Part shown: positions 1 to 9,140 of the stretch, piece by piece | How positions within the stretch are numbered: position 1 is the first letter of the stretch | Layout of the letters: every line of letters begins with the position of its first letter | Assembly: GCF_003352065.1 (NCBI RefSeq) | Contig: NZ_CP025803.1 | Span: 2,459,574-2,523,573 of the forward strand | Length of the DNA: 64,000 nt | Direction: 5' to 3' | DNA from: Sulfitobacter sp. SK011 | GTDB lineage: Bacteria > Pseudomonadota > Alphaproteobacteria > Rhodobacterales > Rhodobacteraceae | Notes under the pieces: model-generated | Told to the model about the DNA's origin: nothing | The model's input: the letters and a program-made list of their open reading frames with translations, nothing else | Databases searched by the model: none | Program-made: the position numbers and the translations under genes

Positions 1-231
1 GCGCTGCTTGACCTCGTCAAGCAACTCCAGACCGGTCATGCCCGGCATGTTAATGTCGGACAGAAGAACCAGTTCGCCAGGAAACTCTTTGCGTCCCAAA
101 ATCTCCAGCGCCTGATTCCCCGACTGGGCAAAAAGAAACTCGTATATGTGTTTGCGAATTTCACGTCGGAAATTTTGCCGAAACAGCAGTTCGGCATCGG
201 GTTCGTCGTCCACCATAAGCACTTTGAGCAT
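1..231 (-). CDS. Response regulator, receiver domain (N-terminal part; runs off the window)
   Basis: The first 77 residues are visible. They begin MLKVLMVDDEPDAELLF and carry the acidic pair D8-D9, with the phospho-acceptor Asp at about residue 59 in LLSDINMPGMTG. This is a CheY-like receiver fold; the output domain, if any, lies outside the window. The ATG sits only 9 bases after the stop of the upstream sensor kinase (241-3411) on the same strand, so the two form a two-component operon and the kinase is the likely phosphodonor. What the pair senses is not evident from the sequence. Confidence 0.85.
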   Translation of the reverse strand, partial: MLKVLMVDDEPDAELLFRQNFRREIRKHIYEFLFAQSGNQALEILGRKEFPGELVLLSDINMPGMTGLELLDEVKQR

Positions 232-240
232 GGGTTTCCT

Positions 241-3200
241 CTATCTGTCCGAAGATGCGGCCACCGGCAAGGCTACGATAAATGTCGTGCCATTTCCCGG
301 CCGGGTTTCAAAACTCAACTCGCCACCATGTTGTTTGATGATATCGAAACTGATCGAAAGGCCGAGCCCCGTTCCCTCGCCCGACGGTTTGGTGGTGAAA
401 AACGGGTTGAAAATCTTGTCCTGCATTTCGCAGGGAATACCGCCGCCGTTGTCTGTAACCTTTATTAGATACCGGTTGTCATTAGTTGTCGTCGAAACAT
501 TCAACCGGGCCGCATCGCCGCCTGATGCTGCCTGTTTCGCGGCCTCGTACATACCGTTGGAGCACAGATTCAGGATAACCCGCTGCAGGTCCTGCGGTAG
601 GCATTCAATGCCTCCTACATCGTCGGACAATTCAACCACCAGATCGACATTGAAGCCTTGGTCAGCCGCCCTCGCTCCGTGATAGGCAAGATTGACACCC
701 TCCTTGGTCAGCGCGTTCAGATCCACGATCTGCATCTCGTTGGAACCCTCACGCGAATGCAGCAGCATGTTTTTGACAATGCTGTCTGCCCGCTTGCCGT
801 GCTGGTCGATCTTAAGCAGGTTTTCCCGCACCGTCGCGAACAGATCCTCGGCATTCTCGCGTTCCTCTTGTTTCAGTGCGGCCATCGGATCTTCCAGAAT
901 TTCCGCCAGTTCCTCTATCATTTCGGCGGACAGCTTCGAAAAATTGTTGACGAAGTTCAGCGGATTCTTGATTTCGTGCGCGATCCCCGCGGTCAGTTGG
1001 CCCAGGCTAGCCATTTTCTCGGCCTGAACCAGACGCTGTTGCGCATTTTTCAGGTCTTCAAGTGCCGCTTCGGCAGCATCCCGTGCATTGGAAATTTCAG
1101 CTTCGCGGTTTTTCAGATCGGTAATATCGAAATACGTGAGCATTCGACCACCATCGGGAAGTGCGATACATTGATAGCTAACGATCGTTCCGTCGGTCCG
1201 CGCCACCTCGGTTGGCGCAATATTTCCAGCTTCGATCGCCTTGATCCGGTTGTCCACCCAATTATCCCAATCCTCAGGCTCCACAGCGTAGAAATTGTTT
1301 TTCTGAACGTATGATATAAGAGTCCGAATATCCGGGTTTTCTTCGATAAACTCTGGCGGTACGTTCCAGATCCGGGCGAAAGCCCGGTTTGCTATCCGTG
1401 CACGCAGATCTGGCCCCATGAACACGACGCCATATTCGATGTTGTCCAGCACCGCATTGAATTCCGCCAGCGCGGATTTGAGGGATTCTTCGGCCTGTTT
1501 GCGATCGGTAATATCGGTATAGGTTGAAACAAATCCGCCACCCTCGATAGGGTTTCCAACGACTTCGACGATTGTGCCATCGGGACGGGTGCGTTCAAAC
1601 CGGTGCGGCTGAAACTTGGCAGATAGCACCAGGCGTTCGCGCACCTGTTCCTCAAAATCTCCGGGCCCGTATTCACCGCGTTCGGCGTTGTATCTGAACG
1701 CCTGTTCCATCGTGAAACCCTGATGAAATTTCTCGGGGGGGAAATCCATCAGTTGCAGAAACTTCTCGTTCAGGGCGATGGTATTGAGGTTTTTATCGAC
1801 CATGGTGATGCCCTGGCCCATGTTCTCAAGAGTCAATTTCAGGACATCCGACTGCTTTTCAATCTCCAACTGGCTGCTTTTCAGCTCGGTGACATCCGTA
1901 TAAATCGAAACGATCCCACCATCCTTGGTGCGGTGATCGGTTATTTGCAACCATATGCCATTGACGAACTGTTCGCGACTTTCCCCAATGGCCTTTTGCC
2001 TTTTTTCGGCAATGTTCGCGAGATAGGCGGGAATGTCCCCTCCCGCGCGTGGAAATAATCCACGTTCAAGACCAGCCGAAATGATCTCGGTGAACACCGC
2101 GCCGGGAACAACATAATCATCAAGGTCGGAGAAATACTCGCGATAGCGCGTATTGCAGGTCACCAGCCGGTCATCCGCGTCCCACAGCGCGAACCCCGAA
2201 GAGATTGCCTCGATCGCCTCTTCGAACCGCTGACTGGCCGCCTGTGCCTCGGCCTCCCGCTGTTTGAACTCAGAAATGTCTGTGTAAACCATGACACGCC
2301 CGCCATCCGGCATGCGCCGTTCGTTGAGCAGGATCCACACCCCATTCGATAGTTCAAGTTCCCACTTTGCAACCGGCTGTTCCCAGGCCTCGATGCGCGA
2401 CTTGATCCAAGCGTCCACGCCATCGGGATGCGGTATGAACATACCCAGATTGTAACCGTCCCGGATCATGTCAAAGAACGATCTCCCCACCATAATTATG
2501 TCGGACATGTCCGCGCTACCTGCGGCACTTCCAAAAATCTCGACGTAACGATCATTAAAAAGCTCGACCCTGTCATCCGGGTCGATCAGCAGTATACCAT
2601 CAGAAATCGTAGACAGTGATTCCATCAGGCGGGATCGGGTGAGCTCCAGTTCGCTCTGCGCCTCGCGCATTTCAGTGATGTCGCGAATAGCACCGACAAG
2701 TCTCACAGCCCGCCCCTGATGATCTCGCTCTGCAACGCCGCGGTCATGCAACCATCTGTACCCACCTGCCTTGGCGCGGACCCGGTATTCGATTTCGATC
2801 GCCTCGGCTTGTTTTTTGAAATGGGTGCGAAGGGCATCAACATATCCGGCCAGATCGTCCGGGTGTAAACGGTTGGCCCAAGTCAGGGAAGTGCCGATAT
2901 TGGCGTCAAAATCCAGTATTCGGATCAGGCTGTCCGATATGAAAAGTTGATCCTCTTTAACATTCCAGTCGTAAATGCCGTCGCTTGTTGCACGCGTTAC
3001 TAAAGCATAGCGTTCCTTGCTTTCCTCAAGGACACGTTGAGCGTTTCGTTCGGCAGTACAATCCTGAAACGTGAGCACCAGCCCGCTCGAAGATGTGCGG
3101 CGATAGCGGATCCTAAGGATCTGCCCATTCGCCATTTCGCGCTCTATCTCACGTTCCTGGGAGGATTCGATCTCGGCGATGCGCTCGGCCACCTGTTCAT

Positions 3201-3411
3201 CTACTCGCCCCGGCCCAAAATCGCCCCGTTCGGCATTGAACTGAAGAAGGGACTGCAATGGCACGCGATCGCGACACAGTAATTCGGGATATTGCCTCAG
3301 ATCACGGAACGCCGGATTACAGTAAGTCAGTCGTAATTCCTGATCAAAAATGCCCACCCCAACGTCAAGAAGTTCAAGTCCTTCTTCAATTTGTAGTACC
3401 GGCATTCCCAT
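241..3411 (-). CDS. Multi-PAS sensor histidine kinase
   Basis: A kinase of about 1056 residues with no clear membrane segment, so probably cytoplasmic. About six PAS/PAC modules follow one another, around residues 8-90, 130-245, 260-380, 390-510, 520-640 and 650-765. A short coiled coil precedes the dimerisation/phosphotransfer helix with H-box ASLGQLTAGIAHEIKNPLNF (His about 812). An ATPase domain follows, with N-box NLCSNGMYEA, G1 DNGGGIP and G2 GTGLGLSI near the C-terminus. The start at 3411 gives MGMPVLQIEEG at the beginning of the first PAS and has a GGGG stretch upstream. An in-frame start at 3453 would add 14 residues. Its partner receiver gene starts 9 bases downstream. The number of PAS modules suggests integration of several signals or redox/ligand sensing; ligands are unknown. 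Confidence 0.9.
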   Translation of the reverse strand: MGMPVLQIEEGLELLDVGVGIFDQELRLTYCNPAFRDLRQYPELLCRDRVPLQSLLQFNAERGDFGPGRVDEQVAERIAEIESSQEREIEREMANGQILRIRYRRTSSSGLVLTFQDCTAERNAQRVLEESKERYALVTRATSDGIYDWNVKEDQLFISDSLIRILDFDANIGTSLTWANRLHPDDLAGYVDALRTHFKKQAEAIEIEYRVRAKAGGYRWLHDRGVAERDHQGRAVRLVGAIRDITEMREAQSELELTRSRLMESLSTISDGILLIDPDDRVELFNDRYVEIFGSAAGSADMSDIIMVGRSFFDMIRDGYNLGMFIPHPDGVDAWIKSRIEAWEQPVAKWELELSNGVWILLNERRMPDGGRVMVYTDISEFKQREAEAQAASQRFEEAIEAISSGFALWDADDRLVTCNTRYREYFSDLDDYVVPGAVFTEIISAGLERGLFPRAGGDIPAYLANIAEKRQKAIGESREQFVNGIWLQITDHRTKDGGIVSIYTDVTELKSSQLEIEKQSDVLKLTLENMGQGITMVDKNLNTIALNEKFLQLMDFPPEKFHQGFTMEQAFRYNAERGEYGPGDFEEQVRERLVLSAKFQPHRFERTRPDGTIVEVVGNPIEGGGFVSTYTDITDRKQAEESLKSALAEFNAVLDNIEYGVVFMGPDLRARIANRAFARIWNVPPEFIEENPDIRTLISYVQKNNFYAVEPEDWDNWVDNRIKAIEAGNIAPTEVARTDGTIVSYQCIALPDGGRMLTYFDITDLKNREAEISNARDAAEAALEDLKNAQQRLVQAEKMASLGQLTAGIAHEIKNPLNFVNNFSKLSAEMIEELAEILEDPMAALKQEERENAEDLFATVRENLLKIDQHGKRADSIVKNMLLHSREGSNEMQIVDLNALTKEGVNLAYHGARAADQGFNVDLVVELSDDVGGIECLPQDLQRVILNLCSNGMYEAAKQAASGGDAARLNVSTTTNDNRYLIKVTDNGGGIPCEMQDKIFNPFFTTKPSGEGTGLGLSISFDIIKQHGGELSFETRPGNGTTFIVALPVAASSDR

Positions 3412-3750
3412 GGTTTGACCCCACTGACAAAACAAGCATATCAGATTCGCCATATCTAAGTAGAAAAATCGTCGAGTCGTTTCCTTTCAAGGGATAGATT
3501 AAGGCAACTGCCTTACAGCAGTGACACTCATGTTTCTCTTTGTCCTCACCCGAACCTCCGTCAGTTTCTGGTTCCGTTCTCAGCCAGTGGCCGAATAGAT
3601 TTTGGCACGTTCTGCGCCGACAGAGTTGTGCTTCCCAGGTATGCACAAGGGCCATTGATTAAACGTGCCGGCTCTTCTCTAATTGAATGGCCGGTATGAG
3701 AAAATCTTCGGCAAGACTTTGCATCCGCGGCGAAGGTCTGGAATCCGCCC
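3412..3750. other. Intergenic region upstream of the sensor kinase
   Basis: There is no convincing gene in this 339-base stretch between the kinase start and the IS1182-type element. It should hold the promoter of the minus-strand two-component operon. An imperfect dyad (GGCCATTGATTAA near 3650 against TAATTGAATGGCC near 3678) is visible, of unknown meaning. Confidence 0.4.
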
Positions 3751-5283
3751 ATTCTGTGGAAAAACAACGTGCTGCGAGCGCAGAAAGTGGCGATCTAAAT
3801 AGAGCCCGAGTGCCTTTCTTATCAGGCTTTGCGCGTTTGCTGCGGTGCAGGAAAGATTTTAGCCAGTTTGCGGAGGTTTTGGGCGGTTGCGGCGAGCAGG
3901 AATTCGTCATTTGCGCCACATGGGCCTCGTAATCGGAGCCGTCCCAGCCCAAGGATGCGTTTGAGGTGGGCGAAGAGCATTTCGACTTTCTTTCGCAACT
4001 TCATCGAGATGTCGTACTGGCGGGTCTTGGCGATGTCGCGGGCGACTTGGCGGGCGTCTTCGTGTTCTTCGCGGGTGATCTTGCGCGCATCGGCATTGGG
4101 GCAGCATTTGACCTTGGATGGACAGACCTGACAGACCTCTTTCAGAGCACGGTATCGTGCAGTCCCTTTTCCGGTCGGCCCTCTGCTTGGGTCGGAATAA
4201 TTGCGACGGAACTGCTTGAGTTCCTGCCCCTCGGGGCAAATGTATTGATCGTTCTCGGCATCCCATTCGAAGTCTGCGCGGGTCCATGTTCCGTCGTTGC
4301 GGCCAGACTTATCGAAGACAGGAATGTGCGGTGCGATTTTGCGGTCGGCCAGCCAGCCCAGCATTGGCCCCGTGCCGTATGCAGTGTCCGCGATCAGGCG
4401 TTCGGGATGCAGGTCGAACCGTTCCTTTACCCGCTTCAGCATTGTCTTGGTCGACCCGACCTCGGCTTGTCTGATTGATCGCGTGGCTTCCACATCAACA
4501 ATGACGCCGTGATCAGTGTCGATCAGGTAGTTGTCGGAGTAGCTAAAGAATGCTGGACCTTTGCGTGCCGCTGTCCATTGGCTCGCCGGGTCAGAATGCG
4601 ATGTGAACTTCGGCTGTACCTCGCTGGCCGCGCCGAATGCCGCCTCATCCAGCGTGTCGAGATACTCGCGGACTGCGCGGGGTGCATCTACCGGATCAAT
4701 GCTCGCTGCGTCCCAGTCTTCCTTTGGCGTTGAGTTCTGTTTGTTGGCATCCGCCTCAATCAGACTCGCATCAATGGCCATGCGCTGGCCGCTGACGAGG
4801 CCTTCGGCGATGCACCGCGCGACGGTCGTCTCGAACAGGTGGCGGAGCAACTCGCTGTCGCGGAAGCGACCATGCCGGTTCTTCGAAAAGGTAGAGTAGT
4901 CAGGAACGCGGTCGCTCAGATCCAGGCGGCAAAACCACCGGTACGCAAGGTTCAGATGAACCTCTTCACAGAGCCGCCGTTCGGATCGGATGCCGAAGCA
5001 ATACCCGACCAGGAGCATGCGGATCAGCAGTTCAGGATCGACTGAAGGACGGCCCGTGTGGCTGTAAAACTCCGCCAGATAGGCCCGGATGCTGCTCAGA
5101 TCGACGAAGCGGTCGATGGATCGAAGCAGGTGATCCATGGGGATGTGATCCTCGAGAGAGAACTCGTAGAACAGCTCTGGCTGAGCTTCCTGCCTGGGTC
5201 CCATCATCGCCAATCCTCCCCTCAATTATAAGAATTGAATCAGCAGTTCATCTCGCGATCAAGGAAGAGTTTTTCAACAAAAT
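3751..5283 (-). mobile_element. IS1182-family insertion sequence, copy 1
   Basis: An element of about 1.53 kb. Its outer ends are imperfect inverted repeats: ATTCTGTGGAAAAAC at 3751-3765 and GTTTTTCAACAAAAT at 5269-5283, matching at 13 of 15 positions when one is reverse-complemented. It encodes a single transposase. The same terminal motif (TGTTGAAAAACT) bounds copy 2 at 16187-17733, which supports the assignment. No target duplication is obvious. It lies just left of the integrative element and may have removed that element's left attachment site. Confidence 0.8.
3822..5207 (-). CDS. IS1182-family transposase
   Basis: About 461 residues, full length for this family and uninterrupted. The N-terminal DUF772-like region (ELFYEFSLEDHIP, YSHTGRPSVDPELLIRMLLVG, SERRLCEEVHLNLAYRWFC) is followed by a DDE nuclease core with AIDASLIEADA as the first acidic motif, ADTAYGTGPMLGWL as the second, and a C-terminal KVEMLFAHLKRILGLGRLRLRG. 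The ATG at 5207 follows GGGGAGGA and is preferred over the upstream TTG at 5225. It is clearly related to, but diverged from, the transposase at 16264-17646. Confidence 0.9.
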   Translation of the reverse strand: MMGPRQEAQPELFYEFSLEDHIPMDHLLRSIDRFVDLSSIRAYLAEFYSHTGRPSVDPELLIRMLLVGYCFGIRSERRLCEEVHLNLAYRWFCRLDLSDRVPDYSTFSKNRHGRFRDSELLRHLFETTVARCIAEGLVSGQRMAIDASLIEADANKQNSTPKEDWDAASIDPVDAPRAVREYLDTLDEAAFGAASEVQPKFTSHSDPASQWTAARKGPAFFSYSDNYLIDTDHGVIVDVEATRSIRQAEVGSTKTMLKRVKERFDLHPERLIADTAYGTGPMLGWLADRKIAPHIPVFDKSGRNDGTWTRADFEWDAENDQYICPEGQELKQFRRNYSDPSRGPTGKGTARYRALKEVCQVCPSKVKCCPNADARKITREEHEDARQVARDIAKTRQYDISMKLRKKVEMLFAHLKRILGLGRLRLRGPCGANDEFLLAATAQNLRKLAKIFPAPQQTRKA

Positions 5284-5639
5284 ACGCCCCGTTGACTAGA
5301 CATGTGCCGCAACAGTCTGGTTCACCTTGCAGAATTTCATTCTGCCAACATGCCCGCCATGAGAAATAGGTGTTTTTCTCCATCCTATACCAAAAAACTC
5401 TGGCAGACCGGGGCTCAGCGCACCCCCTGACGGAGCACCACACTGAGGAAGGACCCGAGCGACCCAATGGCCCATCTGCAATAACCCAACGTGCCTTTCA
5501 CCAGATAAGGCCCTGCAATCAATGTGTTTGGGGCATGTGGGGCATGTCTTCCGATTCCGCTCTTATGAGTACTTTTTGCCCATAGGCGATAAACCGGAAC
5601 AGATGCCTCACACGCCCCATATTTCTTTCAATCAATGGC
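5284..5639. other. Gene-poor left margin of the integrative element
   Basis: These 356 bases lie between IS1182 copy 1 and the primase stop. No supported gene, tRNA fragment or attachment-site copy was found here. The left end of the integrative element must be in or near this stretch unless the adjacent IS deleted it. Confidence 0.4.
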
Positions 5640-8015
5640 TTAGATAAGTTCATCGTCATCGTTATCAGATTCTTCTTTCAGACGGATTCCTTTAAAACCT
5701 CGCCCTCTTTTTCCCCGAACATTTTTCACCAACTCGAAGCCACGCTGCTTCAGTGTCTCAGGGAATGTCCGAGTCTTGCTGCCCGGGTCTTCGCCGTTGG
5801 CGTTAGCGTAACCCAGCCATGAAACCCAAAGGGCTTCGCTAGTATCCTGATAACCGGCCCCGACCTCGCAATGCTCCTCCAGCCACTGCCCGAAGGTGTC
5901 CTGTGTGTCGAAGTAGTCTTGTGTTGCCCGCCGAACCACCTCCGGGCGCACCAGTCCGTTCGCTTGCCAGTCCAACGTGCCCTGCATTGCCCATGCAAGT
6001 ATGCCGCGAAACTCGCGCCGCAGCTTATCCATCAGCTTGGGGTCTTTGCGCTTGGGCGGGTGATCGAAGGGCAAGATATTGAACCGGCGCTGGATCGCTG
6101 TATCCACATCGCTCAGGCTAGGCTGATTATTCCCCACGATGACCAGCTTCATCTGAGGTACAAACTCGAAGCTGTTCTGGCGCATGAAGTTGGCTGTAAC
6201 CCTGTCACCGCCGGTCAAGGATTTGATGAGGTTTTCGTCCCACTTGACTCCCTTGGTCGTCTCACTGACAGACGCCAGCCGCGCCCCGTCCAGCCGCGCT
6301 AATTCTTGTGCGTGGGCTTGGTGTGTTTTCTTGGTCAAGGTGCTGGTGGCGACGTTGATAGCATAGGCCCCCATCAGCTCAGCCATGATGTTCAGGATAG
6401 TCGTTTTGCCAGAGCCGCCGGGGCCGTAGATAAACAGCAGAGCGTCTTCACTGGTGTCCCCGGTCAGACAGTAGCCGAACCACTGCTGAAGAAACCGGAT
6501 AGCCTCCGCATCGCCGCCAAGGGCCTCGTTCAAGAACGCCATCCAGCGCGGACAATGCCGCTCAGGATCGAAGGTGGCCAGCGGAACGGGCATGGCAGCC
6601 GTAGCCTTGGAGATGTGATCATTTGGGCGTCCGGGGCGCAACTTGCCGGTTCTGAGGTCAACCACGCCGCCGGGAGTGCCCAGCAGGTAAGGGTTCCGGT
6701 CCCATACTTCAGAAGTGACCGCAAAAACCCTGACGGTCCTCGCGCCGCGCTCTACGGCATCCCAGACGGCCACTTTCTTCAGGTGCTTGGCCTTGGGGTC
6801 GCGCTTGGACAGTTCGGTGGATACGGCCCGGGCGTAGTGCCTCGCGAGCAGGGTCTTTTCTTTGACCCAGACGTGGCCCACGAAACGATACCATGCGATT
6901 GCGGTGTGGTCGTAAAGAAGTTCACGTTCATGCCGGTCCGTGAAGGCCCGGATAATACCGTCTTCAGTCAGGTCATAGCCCCGGGCAAGCTGCTTAGTCT
7001 CCTCCACATCATCGTCCATCAATGCGTCAATGTCTGCCAGCGTCATTTTGCGCGGCTCGCCTTCCGGTTCATCGTCCAAGTCGGACAGGTCCACCCAATT
7101 GCCGTGGTATTTCGCTTCAGAAAGGATCGTCGCCCCGGTCGCACCGCCCTGTTCGCGGCCCAGCGAGTGCCAGACCCGTTCCGTCTCTTCAGCGTCAAAG
7201 TCAGGGTGCAGCTTTGACCAGTCTAGAACCATGTCCAGACCCTCTTCACCCCCATCCGTTTCGTGGTGAACGCCGCCCATAACCTTGATCCACGCCAAGC
7301 GGTCCACTGACTCGTCATTGGGGACGTGCATCAGCGCATCACGGAAATTCGCCAGTGACAGCCCAGTCTTTGCCCCGGTGCTTTTGCCCTGTTCCGGTTT
7401 GGTCTTGCCGCCGTGCTTATAGATCGGGGTCAGACCCTCCAAGTTGTCGATGAAGTCACCTTCAGAAAGGTAGGTCTTCACCTTGGCCCCGCCCTCCACG
7501 CCACCTGCATAGTAGGCTTGCGACAAGGTGAAGCTAGCGGGGTCCAAGCCACCACCAAGGATGCCGTTCAACTGCGCCATGAGGTGATCCCGGGCTTCGG
7601 GCGGCAATGGGTCGCTGAAGGGGCACAGGACACGCCAGCGCGGCGCATCGTCCGTATGGCTAGGGGTTGTGTAGATCAGGGCTGCCACGCCTACCTTCGC
7701 CAGTCTTGTGCGAGCCTCTTCGGGCGTCATGAGTCCCGCGTCATAGTCAGCTTCAAGGCCCGTTATGGTGAGGACGTTGACATTTGAACGAAGGCACCCC
7801 TTGACGCTCTTGATGGGGCCGAAGGTGGACAGCTTGATCCACTGCAGCTTGTCCTTACTTGCCGCCGTCTGGCGTTCGATCCAGACCGCCAATTTACGCA
7901 TGGACATGCGCATGGTCTTCTTTGCTAAAGCGCGTTGGCTGGGGAATTTGGTGATCGTCACCGGATGATCCAACGCTTGCACGCTCTTCGCCTTGACTGC
8001 ATTAATCTTTTGCAT
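5640..8015 (-). CDS. P4-family phage/plasmid primase-helicase
   Basis: A 791-residue replication protein. The N-terminal half (to about residue 200) contains the acidic EADYDAG motif of the primase-like domain. A PriCT_2-type region follows at roughly 222-300. A superfamily-3 helicase is at about 500-700, with Walker A GPGGSGKTTI at 531-540 and motif C LVIVGNNQPS near 625. Such proteins prime and unwind DNA for excised prophage or satellite replication. It is the distal gene of the element on this strand and is separated from the upstream AlpA-like gene by about 140 bases containing a strong hairpin (8052-8082). Confidence 0.88.
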   Translation of the reverse strand: MQKINAVKAKSVQALDHPVTITKFPSQRALAKKTMRMSMRKLAVWIERQTAASKDKLQWIKLSTFGPIKSVKGCLRSNVNVLTITGLEADYDAGLMTPEEARTRLAKVGVAALIYTTPSHTDDAPRWRVLCPFSDPLPPEARDHLMAQLNGILGGGLDPASFTLSQAYYAGGVEGGAKVKTYLSEGDFIDNLEGLTPIYKHGGKTKPEQGKSTGAKTGLSLANFRDALMHVPNDESVDRLAWIKVMGGVHHETDGGEEGLDMVLDWSKLHPDFDAEETERVWHSLGREQGGATGATILSEAKYHGNWVDLSDLDDEPEGEPRKMTLADIDALMDDDVEETKQLARGYDLTEDGIIRAFTDRHERELLYDHTAIAWYRFVGHVWVKEKTLLARHYARAVSTELSKRDPKAKHLKKVAVWDAVERGARTVRVFAVTSEVWDRNPYLLGTPGGVVDLRTGKLRPGRPNDHISKATAAMPVPLATFDPERHCPRWMAFLNEALGGDAEAIRFLQQWFGYCLTGDTSEDALLFIYGPGGSGKTTILNIMAELMGAYAINVATSTLTKKTHQAHAQELARLDGARLASVSETTKGVKWDENLIKSLTGGDRVTANFMRQNSFEFVPQMKLVIVGNNQPSLSDVDTAIQRRFNILPFDHPPKRKDPKLMDKLRREFRGILAWAMQGTLDWQANGLVRPEVVRRATQDYFDTQDTFGQWLEEHCEVGAGYQDTSEALWVSWLGYANANGEDPGSKTRTFPETLKQRGFELVKNVRGKRGRGFKGIRLKEESDNDDDELI

Positions 8016-8051
8016 CTGAGTTATCCATTTTCTTTGGTGTATTGGAATATA

Positions 8052-8089
8052 CGCCCCTTGCCGTTGATCTCGGCAGGGGGCGTTTCTTT
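8052..8089 (+). terminator. Strong stem-loop with T-run between primase and AlpA-like gene
   Basis: CGCCCCTTGCCG (8052-8063) pairs with CGGCAGGGGGCG (8071-8082) across a 7-base loop, with one G-T wobble, followed by TTTCTTT on the plus strand. It has the form of an intrinsic terminator read on plus. On minus it would be a stem-loop ahead of the primase gene without a T-run. No plus-strand gene ends here, so it may be a relic or act as an mRNA structure. Confidence 0.5.
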
Positions 8090-8157
8090 AGCTGGTTTTA
8101 AGAATTTGCCCGACAGTTGACGGCTTTTTGTGCGATCTCAAATCCGCATAAAAGCCG

Positions 8158-8358
8158 CTACGAGGTAACGGTGCGACCGGCGGCCCACTCGAGCAAGCTA
8201 GGCGTGTGGTAGCGAATAGAAGCACGCCCGAAAACGGCATAGGGCGGGCCACTGGGATCGCGGTAGAAACGGTATTTCTCAAGCGATGACCGGGAAAGGC
8301 CCAACAGCTTAGCCGCCGTGGGAGTGTCTACGTAAATTGGAAGTGTATCGGTTTGCAT
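8158..8358 (-). CDS. AlpA/MerR-like helix-turn-helix protein (excisionase type)
   Basis: A 66-residue protein whose start at 8358 follows GGAG at 9 bases. The motif YVDTPTAAKLLGLSRSSLEKYR is a winged-helix/AlpA-like DNA-binding segment, followed by GPPYAVFGRASIRYHTPSLLEWA, the usual wing of these proteins. In satellite elements the AlpA homologue activates integrase or works as a directionality factor, which is its probable role here. A longer form starting at 8388 lacks a good ribosome-binding site. Confidence 0.75.
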   Translation of the reverse strand: MQTDTLPIYVDTPTAAKLLGLSRSSLEKYRFYRDPSGPPYAVFGRASIRYHTPSLLEWAAGRTVTS

Positions 8359-8447
8359 TACTGTCTCCGTGCTTTGATTTACCCGCAAACAGAAGCACAG
8401 ATTTTCAGAATTCCCGACCGAGAGCCAGCACTCAGACTCTTGGCCGA

Positions 8448-9140
8448 TTATTCTGACTTTTCGTCGTTAAGTTTTGCTCTAATCTTTTGCGCCCAACCAA
8501 AGACCGTGCTGCGAGGCGGCGCATCACCGAATTCATCTATCAGTTCGTTCAGTATGTCCGTAGAACCTTTTCCATCACGCACTTTTTCTTCTACAAGAGG
8601 AAGAAACTGTGATCTTTGATCGTCATTGCCCCACCGTGCTTTCCCCCCTTTGGAAGCCACTTGTTTACCTGTCAATGGTCGCCGGTTCGTCTTTGCTTCG
8701 CCATACAATAAACTCGGGGGTAGATACTCGCGACACTCAGGATCATTCCGCGCCGCATCCAGCCAAGGTGGTGCGTATCCAGCAGCAACGCCTCGGACGA
8801 CGAAGTCAGAAAGCGACTTTCCACGGAAGGGTCTTTTCTCTTCGAGCAAAGCCTCGATTCTTCTGATCCTGTCGGCAATGACTTCGTCGAAGAGTTCTCG
8901 ATTGTATTCCCATTCAATCAACCCCGGCAGACACGCACCGACCCCGGGCAACCGAGCGCCAATGGACCTTTTGTCTAAAATTTTTTCAGGCGGAAGGACT
9001 CCGGCAATAACACAGGCAGCTTCCTTCACAGAAACCTCTCGAAGTTCAAACCAGTCTCTGAGTGCTAAGAGTTGCCGAGCCACAAGATCGGGATCACCTT
9101 CAGGAACAGAAACCCATGGATTATTCTGCTCTTCGGTCAT
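8448..9140 (-). CDS. Hypothetical protein of the integrative element
   Basis: A 230-residue protein without a recognised family. It is hydrophilic, rich in charged residues, and begins MTEEQNNPWVSVPEGDPDLVARQ. A C-terminal segment (about 165-230) contains ASKGGKARWGNDDQR and a PPRSTVFGWAQKIRAKL stretch that could be a helix-turn-helix. The start codon overlaps the integrase stop by four bases (ATGA at 9137-9140), so translation is coupled to the integrase and the product probably serves the element. Confidence 0.6.
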   Translation of the reverse strand: MTEEQNNPWVSVPEGDPDLVARQLLALRDWFELREVSVKEAACVIAGVLPPEKILDKRSIGARLPGVGACLPGLIEWEYNRELFDEVIADRIRRIEALLEEKRPFRGKSLSDFVVRGVAAGYAPPWLDAARNDPECREYLPPSLLYGEAKTNRRPLTGKQVASKGGKARWGNDDQRSQFLPLVEEKVRDGKGSTDILNELIDEFGDAPPRSTVFGWAQKIRAKLNDEKSE

